A stretch of DNA of 34,617 nucleotides from Bacteroidales bacterium UBA4621 (GTDB lineage Bacteria; Bacteroidota; Bacteroidia; Bacteroidales; Paludibacteraceae): positions 1 to 34,617 of the forward strand of contig DGIN01000097.1 in the NCBI GenBank assembly GCA_002387325.1, read 5' to 3'. The notes under the pieces were generated by a model. It ran no database searches. It saw only the letters and a list, made by a program, of their open reading frames with translations, and had not been told where the DNA came from. Positions within the stretch are counted from its first letter, which is position 1. Every line of letters begins with the position of its first letter. A program made the position numbers and the translations under genes. Shown here piece after piece: positions 1 to 7,385 of this stretch.

Positions 1-729
1 AACCCCGCCGATGTGTTTTTGCCAATACTATTGGCTACGTATTTTGCGGCGATGGCGGGATTTATCTCGGTGGCGGTTATACAGAAAATCAACCTGTTCG
101 ACAAGGTCATTCTCGGCACATTAGGCGGGCTGACGCTGTTTGTAGGACTGGTGATTTGGGCGGCGATGCGGCTGCCGCAGGAGGTGGTAAGCCGGTGGTC
201 GGGGGTGATTGCCGCCGTACTGCTGCTTGGGGTGATATGCTGGTTTGTCATTGCGGGAATGGTGAAGAAAATCAACGTGTATGACGCGTTTATTGACGGA
301 GCGAAAGACGGCTTCAAAACCGCTGTAGGGATAATTCCGTATCTGATTGCGATGCTGGTGGCGGTGGGTATGTTCCGCGCCGGCGGGGCAATGGATCTGC
401 TGGTGAACGGCATTGCGTGGCTGTTTGCACGGATGGGACTGAACACGGATTTTGTACCCGCCCTGCCGACCGCACTGATGCGCCCGCTGTCGGGCAGCGG
501 GGCACGAGGACTGATGGTGGATGCGATGATGCAATACGGGGCGGACAGTTTTGTTGGACGGCTGGTGAGCATTGTACAGGGCAGCACGGACACCACATTC
601 TATATACTGGCGGTGTATTTCGGGAGTATCAACATAAAAGATACGCGGTATGCGGTGGTGTGCGGATTGATTGCCGACTTCTGCGGCATAGTGGCGGCGA
701 TACTGCTCGGGTATTTGTTTTTCCATTGA
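1..729 (+). CDS. Fused SpmA/SpmB-type membrane protein (5' end outside window)
   Basis: The frame is open from the first base, so this is the 3' part of a longer gene; no start codon is claimed. The visible 242 codons begin with NPADVFLPILLATYF, typical of the end of the SpmA half of 'spore maturation' proteins. A second nucleoside-recognition (gate) half resembling SpmB follows, with the conserved ALMRPLSGSGARG stretch and a later QGSTDTTFY motif. Several hydrophobic helices run through to the C-terminus. In non-sporulating Bacteroidota these fused proteins are inner-membrane transporters of unknown substrate; the spore name is historical. The gene ends 151 bp before ybeY on the same strand. 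Family assignment is secure, function is not. Confidence 0.85.
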   Translation, partial: NPADVFLPILLATYFAAMAGFISVAVIQKINLFDKVILGTLGGLTLFVGLVIWAAMRLPQEVVSRWSGVIAAVLLLGVICWFVIAGMVKKINVYDAFIDGAKDGFKTAVGIIPYLIAMLVAVGMFRAGGAMDLLVNGIAWLFARMGLNTDFVPALPTALMRPLSGSGARGLMVDAMMQYGADSFVGRLVSIVQGSTDTTFYILAVYFGSINIKDTRYAVVCGLIADFCGIVAAILLGYLFFH

Positions 730-774
730 TGAGAGGGAGAGGAGACGATTAGGAGGTCAACACTATCAACTATC

Positions 775-810
775 CAAATACATAGAAAATTATATCAAAA
801 ATTATCAAAG
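775..810 (+). repeat. AT-rich dispersed repeat, copy 1
   Basis: First of four intergenic copies of a roughly 40-bp AT-rich sequence that starts CAAATAC and contains ATCAAAAATTATCAAA. The others are at 1386-1430, 4050-4093 and 6914-6955, all read in the same direction. This copy is followed by a run of eight G (820-827). Confidence 0.6.
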
Positions 811-880
811 ATACATCGCGGGGGGGGCTATTCAACGGACGGCTACGCCGTATTAACATTGATTCGTAAAATTCAGAAAG

Positions 881-1324
881 ATGATACGGTTTTTGACATA
901 TAACGAGGCGCAGGAGTTGGTGCCGTTTGACTTGGCAGCACTCGGGTTTTCCGCACGGCACATAGAGCGTTGGATACGCAGTGTGGCGGCCGACTACGGT
1001 TTCAACACAGGAGACATCACATATATTCTCTGCAACGACGAGAAGATACTGGCAGTGAATAGGGAGTTCTTGCAGCACGACTACTACACTGATGTGATAA
1101 CCTTCGACTACACCACCGCTTCCTGCCTGAACGGAGATATCTTTATCTCGGAAGATACGGTGCGCTCGAATGCCGAGACGGTGGGTACCGACTATCCGCA
1201 CGAACTGCTGCGGATACTGATACACGGTGTACTGCACCTGACGGGGCAAGGAGACAAGACACCCGAGACGAAAGCGGAGATGACGAGAAAAGAGGATTTG
1301 GCGTTGGGGAAATGGAAACATTAA
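881..1324 (+). CDS. ybeY: Endoribonuclease YbeY (16S rRNA maturation)
   Basis: A 147-residue protein of normal length for YbeY, the metal-dependent single-strand endoribonuclease that acts in 16S rRNA 3'-end maturation and ribosome quality control in the cytoplasm. The signature is near the C-terminus: HGVLHLTGQGD, with His115 and His119 as zinc ligands. The usual third ligand (His in HGxLHLxGxDH proteins) is an Asp here (D125), followed by KTPE; as I recall, Bacteroidota homologues share this HLxGxxDKT form. The upstream block YTDVITFDY is also typical. The ATG at 881 is the first in frame and matches the usual N-terminus. No Shine-Dalgarno sequence is evident, as is normal for the phylum. 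Confidence 0.93.
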   Translation: MIRFLTYNEAQELVPFDLAALGFSARHIERWIRSVAADYGFNTGDITYILCNDEKILAVNREFLQHDYYTDVITFDYTTASCLNGDIFISEDTVRSNAETVGTDYPHELLRILIHGVLHLTGQGDKTPETKAEMTRKEDLALGKWKH

Positions 1325-1385
1325 ATTCTCCATCAAAAGGGCATTAAAAATTCTCCGTTAATTACCGTTAATTTTTACTTGAAAA

Positions 1386-1430
1386 CAAATACACGGAAAA
1401 TTAAATCAAAAATTATCAAACAGGGGCATT
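1386..1430 (+). repeat. AT-rich dispersed repeat, copy 2 (with TTAAT module)
   Basis: Second copy of the CAAATACACGG...ATCAAAAATTATCAAA repeat, ending in GGGGCATT. Directly upstream (about 1345-1376) is a second module, CCGTTAATTACCGTTAAT, which recurs near 30084 and in altered form near 31490. The copy sits ahead of the DUF975 gene in a spacer that otherwise shows nothing recognisable. Confidence 0.6.
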
Positions 1431-1468
1431 AGATCACACAAATATAAACAACAAATAACACAATTGAT

Positions 1469-2116
1469 ATGATGAAATCTTCTTCCGAGTATCGTGCTAT
1501 GGCACGAGAGAGTTTGAGCGGCGTATGGAACGAATCCGCCGTGGCTTATCTGGTCATTATGATTATTGCCTGTATCTTCAGCGTGGGCAGTGCAGTCGTA
1601 CCGCAAGAGATGCTATGGCTGCAAGGTTCTCTTTCGGGCTTGCAGGTATTGGTTTCCGTGCTGCTGATTGCACCGTTGGATTATGGTTTTGCCAATGCGA
1701 TACTGTCGCTTGTCCGCTGCGAAAGCAATGCGCCTACGAATGACATGTTCGGCTATTTCAAACGTGATTATTCGCGCTGGGTTCCCGCCCTTTTATTAAT
1801 GTCTTTGGCAGAAATAGGGTTAGGCATTGTTACTCTGTTGATAGGAACGATTGTCTTGCAGTATGCTTATGCTATGGTTCCGTTTTTGCTCCGTGATTAT
1901 CCGGAACTGACCGCCACGGAGGCACTCCGCACCAGTCGCGAGATGATGAAAGGACACAAGTGGGATCTGTTTGTATTGGATCTGACGTTTATCGGTTGGA
2001 TAATTCTCTGCTGCTTCACTCTGGGCATCGGTTGGCTGTGGCTGCAACCCTATATGTGTGCCGCCCGTGCGCATTTCTATGAGGATTTGAAAGACGAGAT
2101 GATTGTAGAGGAGTAG
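1469..2116 (+). CDS. DUF975 family integral membrane protein
   Basis: A 215-residue protein with a short polar N-terminus (SSSEYRAMARESLSG, like the RxxAxxxLxGxW start of DUF975 proteins) and about five hydrophobic segments, at roughly residues 25-45, 52-75, 100-145 (two helices) and 170-195. DUF975 proteins are predicted inner-membrane proteins of unknown function. Two adjacent ATG codons (1469, 1472) could start it and the choice changes one residue. The gene is alone between ybeY and the pectate lyase gene, and a hairpin followed by a T-run (2165-2206) lies 48 bp past its stop. Confidence 0.8.
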   Translation: MMKSSSEYRAMARESLSGVWNESAVAYLVIMIIACIFSVGSAVVPQEMLWLQGSLSGLQVLVSVLLIAPLDYGFANAILSLVRCESNAPTNDMFGYFKRDYSRWVPALLLMSLAEIGLGIVTLLIGTIVLQYAYAMVPFLLRDYPELTATEALRTSREMMKGHKWDLFVLDLTFIGWIILCCFTLGIGWLWLQPYMCAARAHFYEDLKDEMIVEE

Positions 2117-2164
2117 GTATTTTTCCGCACTCGGGACTATCGTGTGAAATAATTGACGATTATT

Positions 2165-2206
2165 GTTTATTCTGTATTATTCCTTTGATACAGAATAAAC
2201 TTTTTT
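2165..2206 (+). terminator. 13-bp hairpin plus T-run, overlapping the next promoter
   Basis: The arms 2165-2177 (GTTTATTCTGTAT) and 2188-2200 are perfect inverted repeats with a 10-base loop, followed by six T (2201-2206). This has the shape of an intrinsic terminator for the DUF975 gene. The loop also contains TTTG (2184-2187), exactly 21 bp before the -7 box of the pectate lyase promoter, so it may be an operator as well or instead. Confidence 0.6.
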
Positions 2207-2216
2207 CGTATCTTTG
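2184..2216 (+). promoter_or_regulatory. Bacteroidota-type promoter of the pectate lyase gene
   Basis: TTTG at 2184-2187 and TATCTTTG at 2209-2216, separated by 21 bp, match the Bacteroidota sigma-ABfr -33/-7 consensus (TTTG, 19-21 bp, TAnnTTTG). The predicted transcript starts about 15 bases before the ATG at 2240. Confidence 0.75.
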
Positions 2217-2239
2217 CAGCGTTTTTATGCTACAAAGAA

Positions 2240-3952
2240 ATGAAAAAACTATTCACATTGTTATTGTTGTCGGTCTTTCTGACAACTAATGCACAAGTAA
2301 AGTATTGTGCTACCACTCCAGTGGGGTATGGAAAGAGTGCCACCGGTGGAGGGAATGCCACCCCTACCCTTGTAGGTACGGAAAGCGAGTTGAATAATGC
2401 GCTGAAAGCAAGCGGAAAAGTAATTATCATTACCAAAGATATTACCGTCTCAACACATATATCCGTGAAAGCAAGCAACTTGACCCTGCTTGCATTGCCG
2501 GGTGTAAAACTGATTTCCACACAGCAGAACCAAAAGAATTCCGGTATTTTGTACTTCAACGGTTCCAAGAATGTTATCTTGCGCAATCTGACGTTTGTCG
2601 GTCCCGGTGCATACGACTGCGACGGTTGGGACTTGCTCTGCTTTGACGGGGTAACGAATGCATGGGTGGACCATTGTGATTTTCAGGACGGTTGCGACGG
2701 TAACTTTGACAACAAGGGCAATAGTGACAATATCACTGTATCGTGGTGCCGTTTCCGCTATCTGAAGAAGCCCAAGGCAGGCGGCAGCGGCGGCAGCGAC
2801 GACCACCGTTATACCAACCTAATCGGTTCGGACAAGTCAGACAAGCCCGCTGACGGTACATATAATATGACATGGGCGTACTGCTGGTGGGACGAGGGCT
2901 GTGTGGAGCGTATGACGCGTTGCCGCAATGCGAGTCTGCATTTTCTGAATTGTTACTGGAACTCATCGGTAGCGAAGTGCTACATCGGTCCTGAGAATGT
3001 AGATTGCTATATAGAGGGTTGCACGTTTGCAGGCAAGCCCAAGTCGGAGAACATATTCAAGTCGTATGGAGGCAAGAACGGTGCAAAATTTGTGAATTGT
3101 GTGTCGGCCAAAGGTGTGCCATCGGATGTGAGCGACCGGAAAGTGGTTACTCCCTCGTATGCTTATACGGCACTCAGTGCAGACGATTCCAAGACAATGA
3201 TTACCGGCAGGTGCGGGGCAGGTGCAACGCTGACGGTTACTCAAGACGGGACTATCAGCAGCAGTTGCGACAGCGGTGAGACCCCCGAGCCGAATCCGAA
3301 TCCCAATCCTGACCCAGAACCGGAGCCAGAGCCAGAACCCGATCCGGAGCCAGAACCCGATCCAGAGCCTCAGCCAAGCGGGGATATAACGTGGAACTTC
3401 TCCGACAGCGAGTTTGCGGGATTGGGAGAAATTACAGAGACGAAGACTATCAACGGACTGACGATAGTTGCTACAAGCGACAAGAAGGTAACCATAGATA
3501 AAAGCAACAAAACGTATGGCGAGAACCTCAAGTTTACATCGCGTCTGAAATTAGGGGGTGCTATGAGTGAGACCTACAGACATCTGTATTTTAAGGTTAC
3601 CGGCAACTGTACGATAGAGGTGTATGGTATGAGCGGAAAAGAGAGCGAACCACGCCCGATTGTATTGGCAAAAGACGAGTGGGATAATACGATCCATACT
3701 TGGGAGAATGTACCGGGCAGCGAACTGAGCAAACTGACATACAACTATGTAGGCGGTGCGGCAACCCTGTATATCGGCAGCGGCAAGAGCGGCATAAACC
3801 TATACGGTATCAATATCATCTATGAGCAGGTAAGTACCTCTATGCAGACTCCCGCCATTGGCAACGGGAAGACCTACAACCTAATGGGTATGGAGGTAGA
3901 TGAGACATACAAAGGTATTGTCATCCGAGACGGAAAGAAATACCTGCAATAG
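2240..3952 (+). CDS. Secreted pectate lyase, polysaccharide lyase family 1, with accessory C-terminal domain
   Basis: A 570-residue secreted enzyme. Residues 1-18 are a Sec signal peptide. Residues about 19-345 form a parallel beta-helix pectate lyase (PL1) domain: WVDHCDFQDGCDGNFDNK supplies Asp residues for calcium binding, and the Arg residues of CVERMTRCRNASLHFLNCYW lie in the region of the catalytic Arg of the family. It should cleave de-esterified homogalacturonan by beta-elimination outside the cell. A Pro/Glu/Asp linker (about residues 347-380) leads to a second beta-rich domain starting ITWNFSDSEF, probably carbohydrate-binding-like. The last residues (YNLMGMEVDETYKGIVIRDG) resemble a short tail common on secreted Bacteroidales proteins. 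A near-consensus promoter lies directly upstream. It stands alone, not inside the PUL. Confidence 0.88.
   Translation: MKKLFTLLLLSVFLTTNAQVKYCATTPVGYGKSATGGGNATPTLVGTESELNNALKASGKVIIITKDITVSTHISVKASNLTLLALPGVKLISTQQNQKNSGILYFNGSKNVILRNLTFVGPGAYDCDGWDLLCFDGVTNAWVDHCDFQDGCDGNFDNKGNSDNITVSWCRFRYLKKPKAGGSGGSDDHRYTNLIGSDKSDKPADGTYNMTWAYCWWDEGCVERMTRCRNASLHFLNCYWNSSVAKCYIGPENVDCYIEGCTFAGKPKSENIFKSYGGKNGAKFVNCVSAKGVPSDVSDRKVVTPSYAYTALSADDSKTMITGRCGAGATLTVTQDGTISSSCDSGETPEPNPNPNPDPEPEPEPEPDPEPEPDPEPQPSGDITWNFSDSEFAGLGEITETKTINGLTIVATSDKKVTIDKSNKTYGENLKFTSRLKLGGAMSETYRHLYFKVTGNCTIEVYGMSGKESEPRPIVLAKDEWDNTIHTWENVPGSELSKLTYNYVGGAATLYIGSGKSGINLYGINIIYEQVSTSMQTPAIGNGKTYNLMGMEVDETYKGIVIRDGKKYLQ
3278..3379 (+). 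repeat. In-frame low-complexity Pro-Glu/Asp linker repeat
   Basis: Reiterated CCN-GAR/GAY/AAT codons encode a PEPNPNPDPEPEP-type linker between the lyase domain and the C-terminal domain. Such repeats are flexible spacers and can change length by slippage. Confidence 0.8.
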
Positions 3953-4049
3953 ACCAATATTATGTAACGTGAGTTCGATATAACGAAAACTTATAAGACA
4001 AAACTTGCAAAACCTATCTTGCGGGACAACATGTCCCGCAAGACAGAAA

Positions 4050-4093
4050 CAAATACTTGAAAAATTAAATCAAATATATTCAAATAAGAAGCA
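4050..4093 (+). repeat. AT-rich dispersed repeat, copy 3
   Basis: Begins CAAATACTTGAAAAATTAAA and ends AAGCATT, a diverged copy of the sequences at 775, 1386 and 6914. Here it lies downstream of a gene, so it is unlikely to be a promoter element. Confidence 0.5.
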
Positions 4094-4192
4094 TTATTGT
4101 TTTTACCAATTAACAAATATATCAATTATACCGAACTGACGTTATTCACAACAAAGGCTGCACAACAAGCCTTAAAGCGTTGCAAAAACAAA

Positions 4193-4277
4193 CAAGTCTG
4201 ACGACTTGACCGCGGACGAGGCGTCCGCGTCCCCAGAAAGGCAAAACAGACAAGATGACGATGCGAGACGCATCGTC
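4193..4277 (+). repeat. GC-rich double-hairpin element, copy A
   Basis: Helix 1 is CAAGTC-TGAC-GACTTG (4193-4208). Helix 2 is CGCGGACG-AGG-CGTCCGCG (4211-4229), followed by TCCCC. A third perfect 9-bp hairpin (arms 4257-4265 GACGATGCG and 4269-4277 CGCATCGTC) also ends in CCCC. Copies B (7095-7259, +) and C (34290-34455, -) share helix 2 nearly unchanged and keep helix 1 as a hairpin of different sequence. Confidence 0.75.
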
Positions 4278-4297
4278 CCCATACCAAAGCATATAAT

Positions 4298-4340
4298 CAA
4301 AGAGGCTGCCCAACAAGTAAGTAGGGCAGCCTCTTTGTTG
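4298..4340. terminator. Bidirectional intrinsic terminator
   Basis: Perfect 14-bp inverted repeat (arms 4298-4311 CAAAGAGGCTGCCC and 4324-4337) with a 12-base loop. It is flanked by A- and T-rich ends on both strands and lies between the convergent pectate lyase (+) and transporter (-) genes, so it can serve both. Confidence 0.85.
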
Positions 4341-4378
4341 TATATAGGGGGTGTATAGTGTGTGTGTATAGGGGTTCT

Positions 4379-5251
4379 TTATTTGGACAGGGCGTACATA
4401 GCGAAAGCGGCGCAAAGAAGCCCTGCTATCTGGAGCGGGTTGGGGATTACTTGGTGCAACACCAGAGAAAGAAGCACCGTAACCATAGGCGACAAGCCTT
4501 CCATAGGCGATACGACCACCGCTTTGCCGTAACGATAGGCATAGACGAGGGTGAGCGCACCGATAGAGTTGAGTATCTGAATGCCGAAGGACGACCAGAA
4601 CGGAACACACGCCCCCTCTTCTGCAAAGAAAGCCGCAGCGTCAGGCGACATAAAATATGCCACGGGGATAAGCACCACAGCGGTGATAGTCATCCAAACA
4701 AAGATCGACTCGGCATCCATCGAGTTGTTGGCAAACTTCATAAAGAAGCCTTGTACGCCCCAAGCGAGGAGGACAAGCAAAGCCAGCACAATCCACAGCC
4801 AGCCCGAGACAGGACTGCCCTCGGTGTTGGTCTCAAGAGAGAGCAGAAGGATAGCCGCCAAAGCCACAGCGATACCCGCCATCTGCCAGCGGGTGGCTTT
4901 CTCACGGAGAAAAATTGCCGCCAAAGTAATGACTATGACCGGCGACATGGAGATGAAAGGATAGATGATGTAGGACGGACCGAGGGTGAGGGCTTTGAAA
5001 AGGACGAGTTGTCCGCCTGCACCGAGAAGGCCGACGGCGCAACCCAAGCCGACCGATTTCCAATCGTGTTTGAGTTTGCCTTTGTTGATAATCAGTGCAA
5101 CGATCGCGCAGGGAATCATAGAGACAGCCCAAGCGATATAGACTACAGTATCAGGTATTCCGTGCTGGATCTGATACCCCGAAAAGGCACCCCATACACC
5201 CCACGTAGCGACGGTGATGAGGATAAAGACTAACCAGAGTTTGTTTTTCAT
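4379..5251 (-). CDS. DMT superfamily (EamA) transporter
   Basis: A 290-residue, highly hydrophobic protein with ten predicted membrane helices arranged as two EamA repeats, the usual architecture of drug/metabolite transporters. Recognisable elements are WGVWGAFSGY near the start, PFISMSPVIVITLAAIFLREK at the end of repeat 1, and SPMEGLSPMVTVLLSLVLHQ with PLQIAG in repeat 2. Substrates of this family range from amino acids to nucleotide sugars and cannot be read from sequence. The start ATG (5249-5251) is 52 bp downstream of the GH31 stop. That spacer carries a 9-bp-period repeat, so co-transcription with GH31 is possible but unproven. Confidence 0.85.
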   Translation of the reverse strand: MKNKLWLVFILITVATWGVWGAFSGYQIQHGIPDTVVYIAWAVSMIPCAIVALIINKGKLKHDWKSVGLGCAVGLLGAGGQLVLFKALTLGPSYIIYPFISMSPVIVITLAAIFLREKATRWQMAGIAVALAAILLLSLETNTEGSPVSGWLWIVLALLVLLAWGVQGFFMKFANNSMDAESIFVWMTITAVVLIPVAYFMSPDAAAFFAEEGACVPFWSSFGIQILNSIGALTLVYAYRYGKAVVVSPMEGLSPMVTVLLSLVLHQVIPNPLQIAGLLCAAFAMYALSK

Positions 5252-5267
5252 TGTTTTTTACTATTAA

Positions 5268-5294
5268 AGTCCTTAAGGTCTTTAGGGTCTTTAA
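5268..5294 (-). repeat. 9-bp-period tandem repeat, 3 units
   Basis: AGTCCTTAA, GGTCTTTAG, GGTCTTTAA (5268-5276, 5277-5285, 5286-5294), followed by GGA. It fills the spacer between the GH31 stop and the transporter start. It shares its 9-bp period with arrays at 14488-14550, 16436-16471 and 20078-20113. Confidence 0.75.
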
Positions 5295-5303
5295 GGACAT
5301 TGG

Positions 5304-6854
5304 TTATTTGATTTTTTCGAAATAGGGGAGACGGGAAAGGGGGACGGAGATGGTGTAGGAACGACCGCCGCGGTAGCGTTTGCCCTGCTCGTCGCGCCAC
5401 GTGCCTTTGGGGAGAGTAACGGTACGGGAAAGGGAGTCGGTTACTACGGGGGCTACCAAGTACTTGTCGCCGAGCATAAACTGGTCTTTGCACTCTGCGA
5501 ACCCCTGGTGCGGGAACTGGTACTCCATACAGCGCACGATGGGTTCACCGGTTTTAGCGGCACGGTGGGCATACTCCATGATATATGGCGCAAAGCGGGC
5601 GTGGAGATGTGCCATATCGCGGACGATGGCAAGGTTTTCATCACTCAATACGCGCCATGGTGCGACAGAGAACTGCATCATCGGCATAAGGGCATGCACC
5701 TGCGCGGAACGGACGATGAGTGCTTGGTCGAACTCGTCGGAAGCAATACCCAAGAACGCCGCCCATTGTCCGCCACCAATCATATCAGGGCAAGTATAGG
5801 CATAGCCGAGCAGCCCCGCCGTAGTCATACAGGGGATAAGCGATTGGACAGCCGCCCACGAATAGTCCTTGTCGCCAAGGCGCTGGACAAGCGGTTGCCC
5901 GCCCATTTTCCAGCCTGCGCGGTATTCGTTGAAGGGGAAAGAGAGACCGATGTTCGCCCACGAGGTGGTGTGATCGACAGTGGTGGCGGTGGGATTGAAC
6001 GCCTTGATTGGTGCCGAGGCATAGCAGTTGTTATCACCCGCATCGAACTTGAAGCCGTCGATACCGTACTCGGTCTGCATATTGCGCAGTTGAGAGACGA
6101 GATATGCTGCGGCATCGGGGTTGGTAAGGTCGTAGCAAGCGGAGTAGCCGTTCCACCAGTTGAGGATAGCGGTACCGCCGTCCGGCGTTTGCAGGAGATA
6201 GCCTTTGGCTGCCAGGTCGCGGTATTCGGGCGAGTCGGCAGACACAAAGGGGCATACCCAGAGCATAACGCGGAACCCGAGGGCGTGGAGTTCGTCCACC
6301 ATGGCTTTGGGGTCTGGGAAACGCTCTGCCTTGAAGTCGAAATTGCCGTAATAACGTTGCCAGTTGTCGTCAATCATCAGTACACCGGCAGGGAAACCGT
6401 TGTCAATGATAGCGTGGGCATAACGGAGTATGTCCGCCTGATTTTGGTTGTACATCAGTTCGATCCACGTGTTGTACTGCGGCATAGTAAAGAAGAGCGT
6501 ATCGGGCAGGAGACCCGAAGCGGGGAAATACTTCGCCTGTGCGGCAAGGTAGGCATCACGGAGCGTGCTGCCCGCTTTGACGGTAGTGAGCGGATAAGAG
6601 GTGTGTATCTCGCCGTTGGCAGCAGAGAAGACAAAGGCACTGTCTGACCACATATAGGTGCCGTCAGAGGAGAGGAATAGCGGCACGAGTTGATTGTTCT
6701 CGTCCTGCGTATGGAGGTCGAAAGCGGGCTGGTCGGTATAGGGCTGATTAGCACCGAGACCGACGGAGGCTCCCCACCAATAGGTTGTGGGCGCAGCCCA
6801 CAGAGGACAAAGGACAAGGAACAAAGAACAAAGAATAGAATGTATTTTCTTCAT
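5304..6854 (-). CDS. Secreted glycoside hydrolase family 31 enzyme (alpha-glycosidase)
   Basis: A 516-residue protein with a Sec signal peptide (residues 1-20) and a GH31 (beta/alpha)8 barrel. The barrel starts near residue 125 (TWIELMYNQNQADILRYA) and runs through LMIDDNW (159-165) and LGFRVMLWVCPF. The nucleophile is Asp271 in DGFKFDAGD. The acid/base is probably Asp328 in RLGDKDYSW, and PDMIGGG (356-362) matches the usual ADIGGF position. GH31 enzymes hydrolyse alpha-glucosides, alpha-xylosides, alpha-galactosides or alpha-GalNAc; this sequence does not settle which. It is on the same strand as the PUL but separated from it by a 531-bp repeat-rich spacer, so membership in the PUL is only possible. 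It lacks a lipobox, so it is probably periplasmic. Confidence 0.87.
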   Translation of the reverse strand: MKKIHSILCSLFLVLCPLWAAPTTYWWGASVGLGANQPYTDQPAFDLHTQDENNQLVPLFLSSDGTYMWSDSAFVFSAANGEIHTSYPLTTVKAGSTLRDAYLAAQAKYFPASGLLPDTLFFTMPQYNTWIELMYNQNQADILRYAHAIIDNGFPAGVLMIDDNWQRYYGNFDFKAERFPDPKAMVDELHALGFRVMLWVCPFVSADSPEYRDLAAKGYLLQTPDGGTAILNWWNGYSACYDLTNPDAAAYLVSQLRNMQTEYGIDGFKFDAGDNNCYASAPIKAFNPTATTVDHTTSWANIGLSFPFNEYRAGWKMGGQPLVQRLGDKDYSWAAVQSLIPCMTTAGLLGYAYTCPDMIGGGQWAAFLGIASDEFDQALIVRSAQVHALMPMMQFSVAPWRVLSDENLAIVRDMAHLHARFAPYIMEYAHRAAKTGEPIVRCMEYQFPHQGFAECKDQFMLGDKYLVAPVVTDSLSRTVTLPKGTWRDEQGKRYRGGRSYTISVPLSRLPYFEKIK

Positions 6855-6913
6855 AAGCGTATTTTTAACAGAACATTTATTATCGTGTAATCAGGCGTTA
6901 ATTTTAAGGGAGC

Positions 6914-6955
6914 CAAATACACGAAAAATCAAATCAAAAATTATCAGACAGGCAT
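6914..6955 (+). repeat. AT-rich dispersed repeat, copy 4
   Basis: Begins CAAATACACGAAAAATC, contains ATCAAAAATTATCA and ends GGCATT, closely matching copy 2. Immediately upstream, about 6878-6909, is TTATTATCGTGTAATCAGGC, a diverged copy of the module repeated at 29962 and 30134. Confidence 0.6.
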
Positions 6956-7094
6956 TGCAGCAGATATGAGATTTTGACGATGCGGGATGCGTCGTCTCCA
7001 TATATCCGGCAATTATCCAGCAGTTGGCACCCCAAGTATCCTATGCCGCAAGCGGCAAGAACAATGGAAGAAAATAAACCAAAGGTTACTCTTT

Positions 7095-7259
7095 GACGAT
7101 GCGGGACGCCAAGGAGTTCTACTCAGCCCACCGGGCTTCGTTTTCGCTACGGCATTCAGTGCGCAATGCGCACCTGCCTTATGCTTCACGTTTCCATAAC
7201 AATAGCGAATCATTCAGTTTGTGCCAAACTGTCCGCGGGCGAGGCGTCCGCGTCCCCGG
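7095..7259 (+). repeat. GC-rich double-hairpin element, copy B (165 bp)
   Basis: It aligns over its full length with the reverse strand of 34290-34455. Helix 1 is CAGTTTG-TGC-CAAACTG (7215-7231). Helix 2 has arms CGCGGGCG (7234-7241) and CGTCCGCG (7245-7252), then TCCCCGG. A third conserved hairpin, GTGCGC-AAT-GCGCAC, lies near 7168-7182. Both copies can be translated with shared words (HLPYASR/HLPCASR, GVRVPG), but conservation of pairing argues for a structured repeat rather than a gene. Confidence 0.75.
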
Positions 7260-7306
7260 CGGAAATATAGTGCCAACTGACGGATAAACACCCACTATCC
7301 AATAAG

Positions 7307-7361
7307 GAATCACATATGAATCACATATGAATCACATATGAATCACATACGAATCACATAC
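7307..7361 (+). repeat. 11-bp tandem repeat, 5 units
   Basis: Five exact-length units: GAATCACATAT three times, then GAATCACATAC twice. The array ends 24 bp before the stop codon of the DUF4874/DUF4832 gene on the opposite strand. No spacers separate the units, so it is not a CRISPR array. Confidence 0.95.
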
Positions 7362-7385
7362 ACCTGCTATATAGTTTTTATATGA

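Larger units (their letters stand above)
3953..4378. other. Gene-free spacer between convergent genes
   Basis: This 426-bp stretch has no credible coding sequence. It holds a perfect 11-bp hairpin (4018-4042, arms CTTGCGGGACA and TGTCCCGCAAG, 3-base loop, no T-run), AT-rich repeat copy 3 (4050-4093), a GC-rich double-hairpin repeat (4193-4277) and a bidirectional terminator (4298-4340). Confidence 0.8.
6855..7385. other. Gene-free, repeat-rich spacer between GH31 and the PUL
   Basis: This 531-bp stretch lacks a credible gene. It contains, in order, a partial TTAAT-type module (about 6878-6909), AT-rich repeat copy 4 (6914-6955), a hairpin 6976-6996 (GACGATGC against GCGTCGTC), GC-rich element copy B (7095-7259) and an 11-bp tandem array (7307-7361). 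Confidence 0.8.

Noticed and set aside
5508..6647. 379-codon + strand frame opposite GH31
   Set aside because: Antisense shadow of a gene with a signal peptide and GH31 catalytic residues.
7093..7287. Possible small proteins from GC-rich elements B and C (shared words such as HLPYASR/HLPCASR and GVRVPG)
   Set aside because: The shared words arise because the DNA repeats are homologous in the same frame. Length, start and end are not conserved, copy A is not coding, and hairpin pairing is what is preserved.
7307..7361. CRISPR array
   Set aside because: Units are 11 bp, directly abutting, with no spacers and no cas genes in the window.
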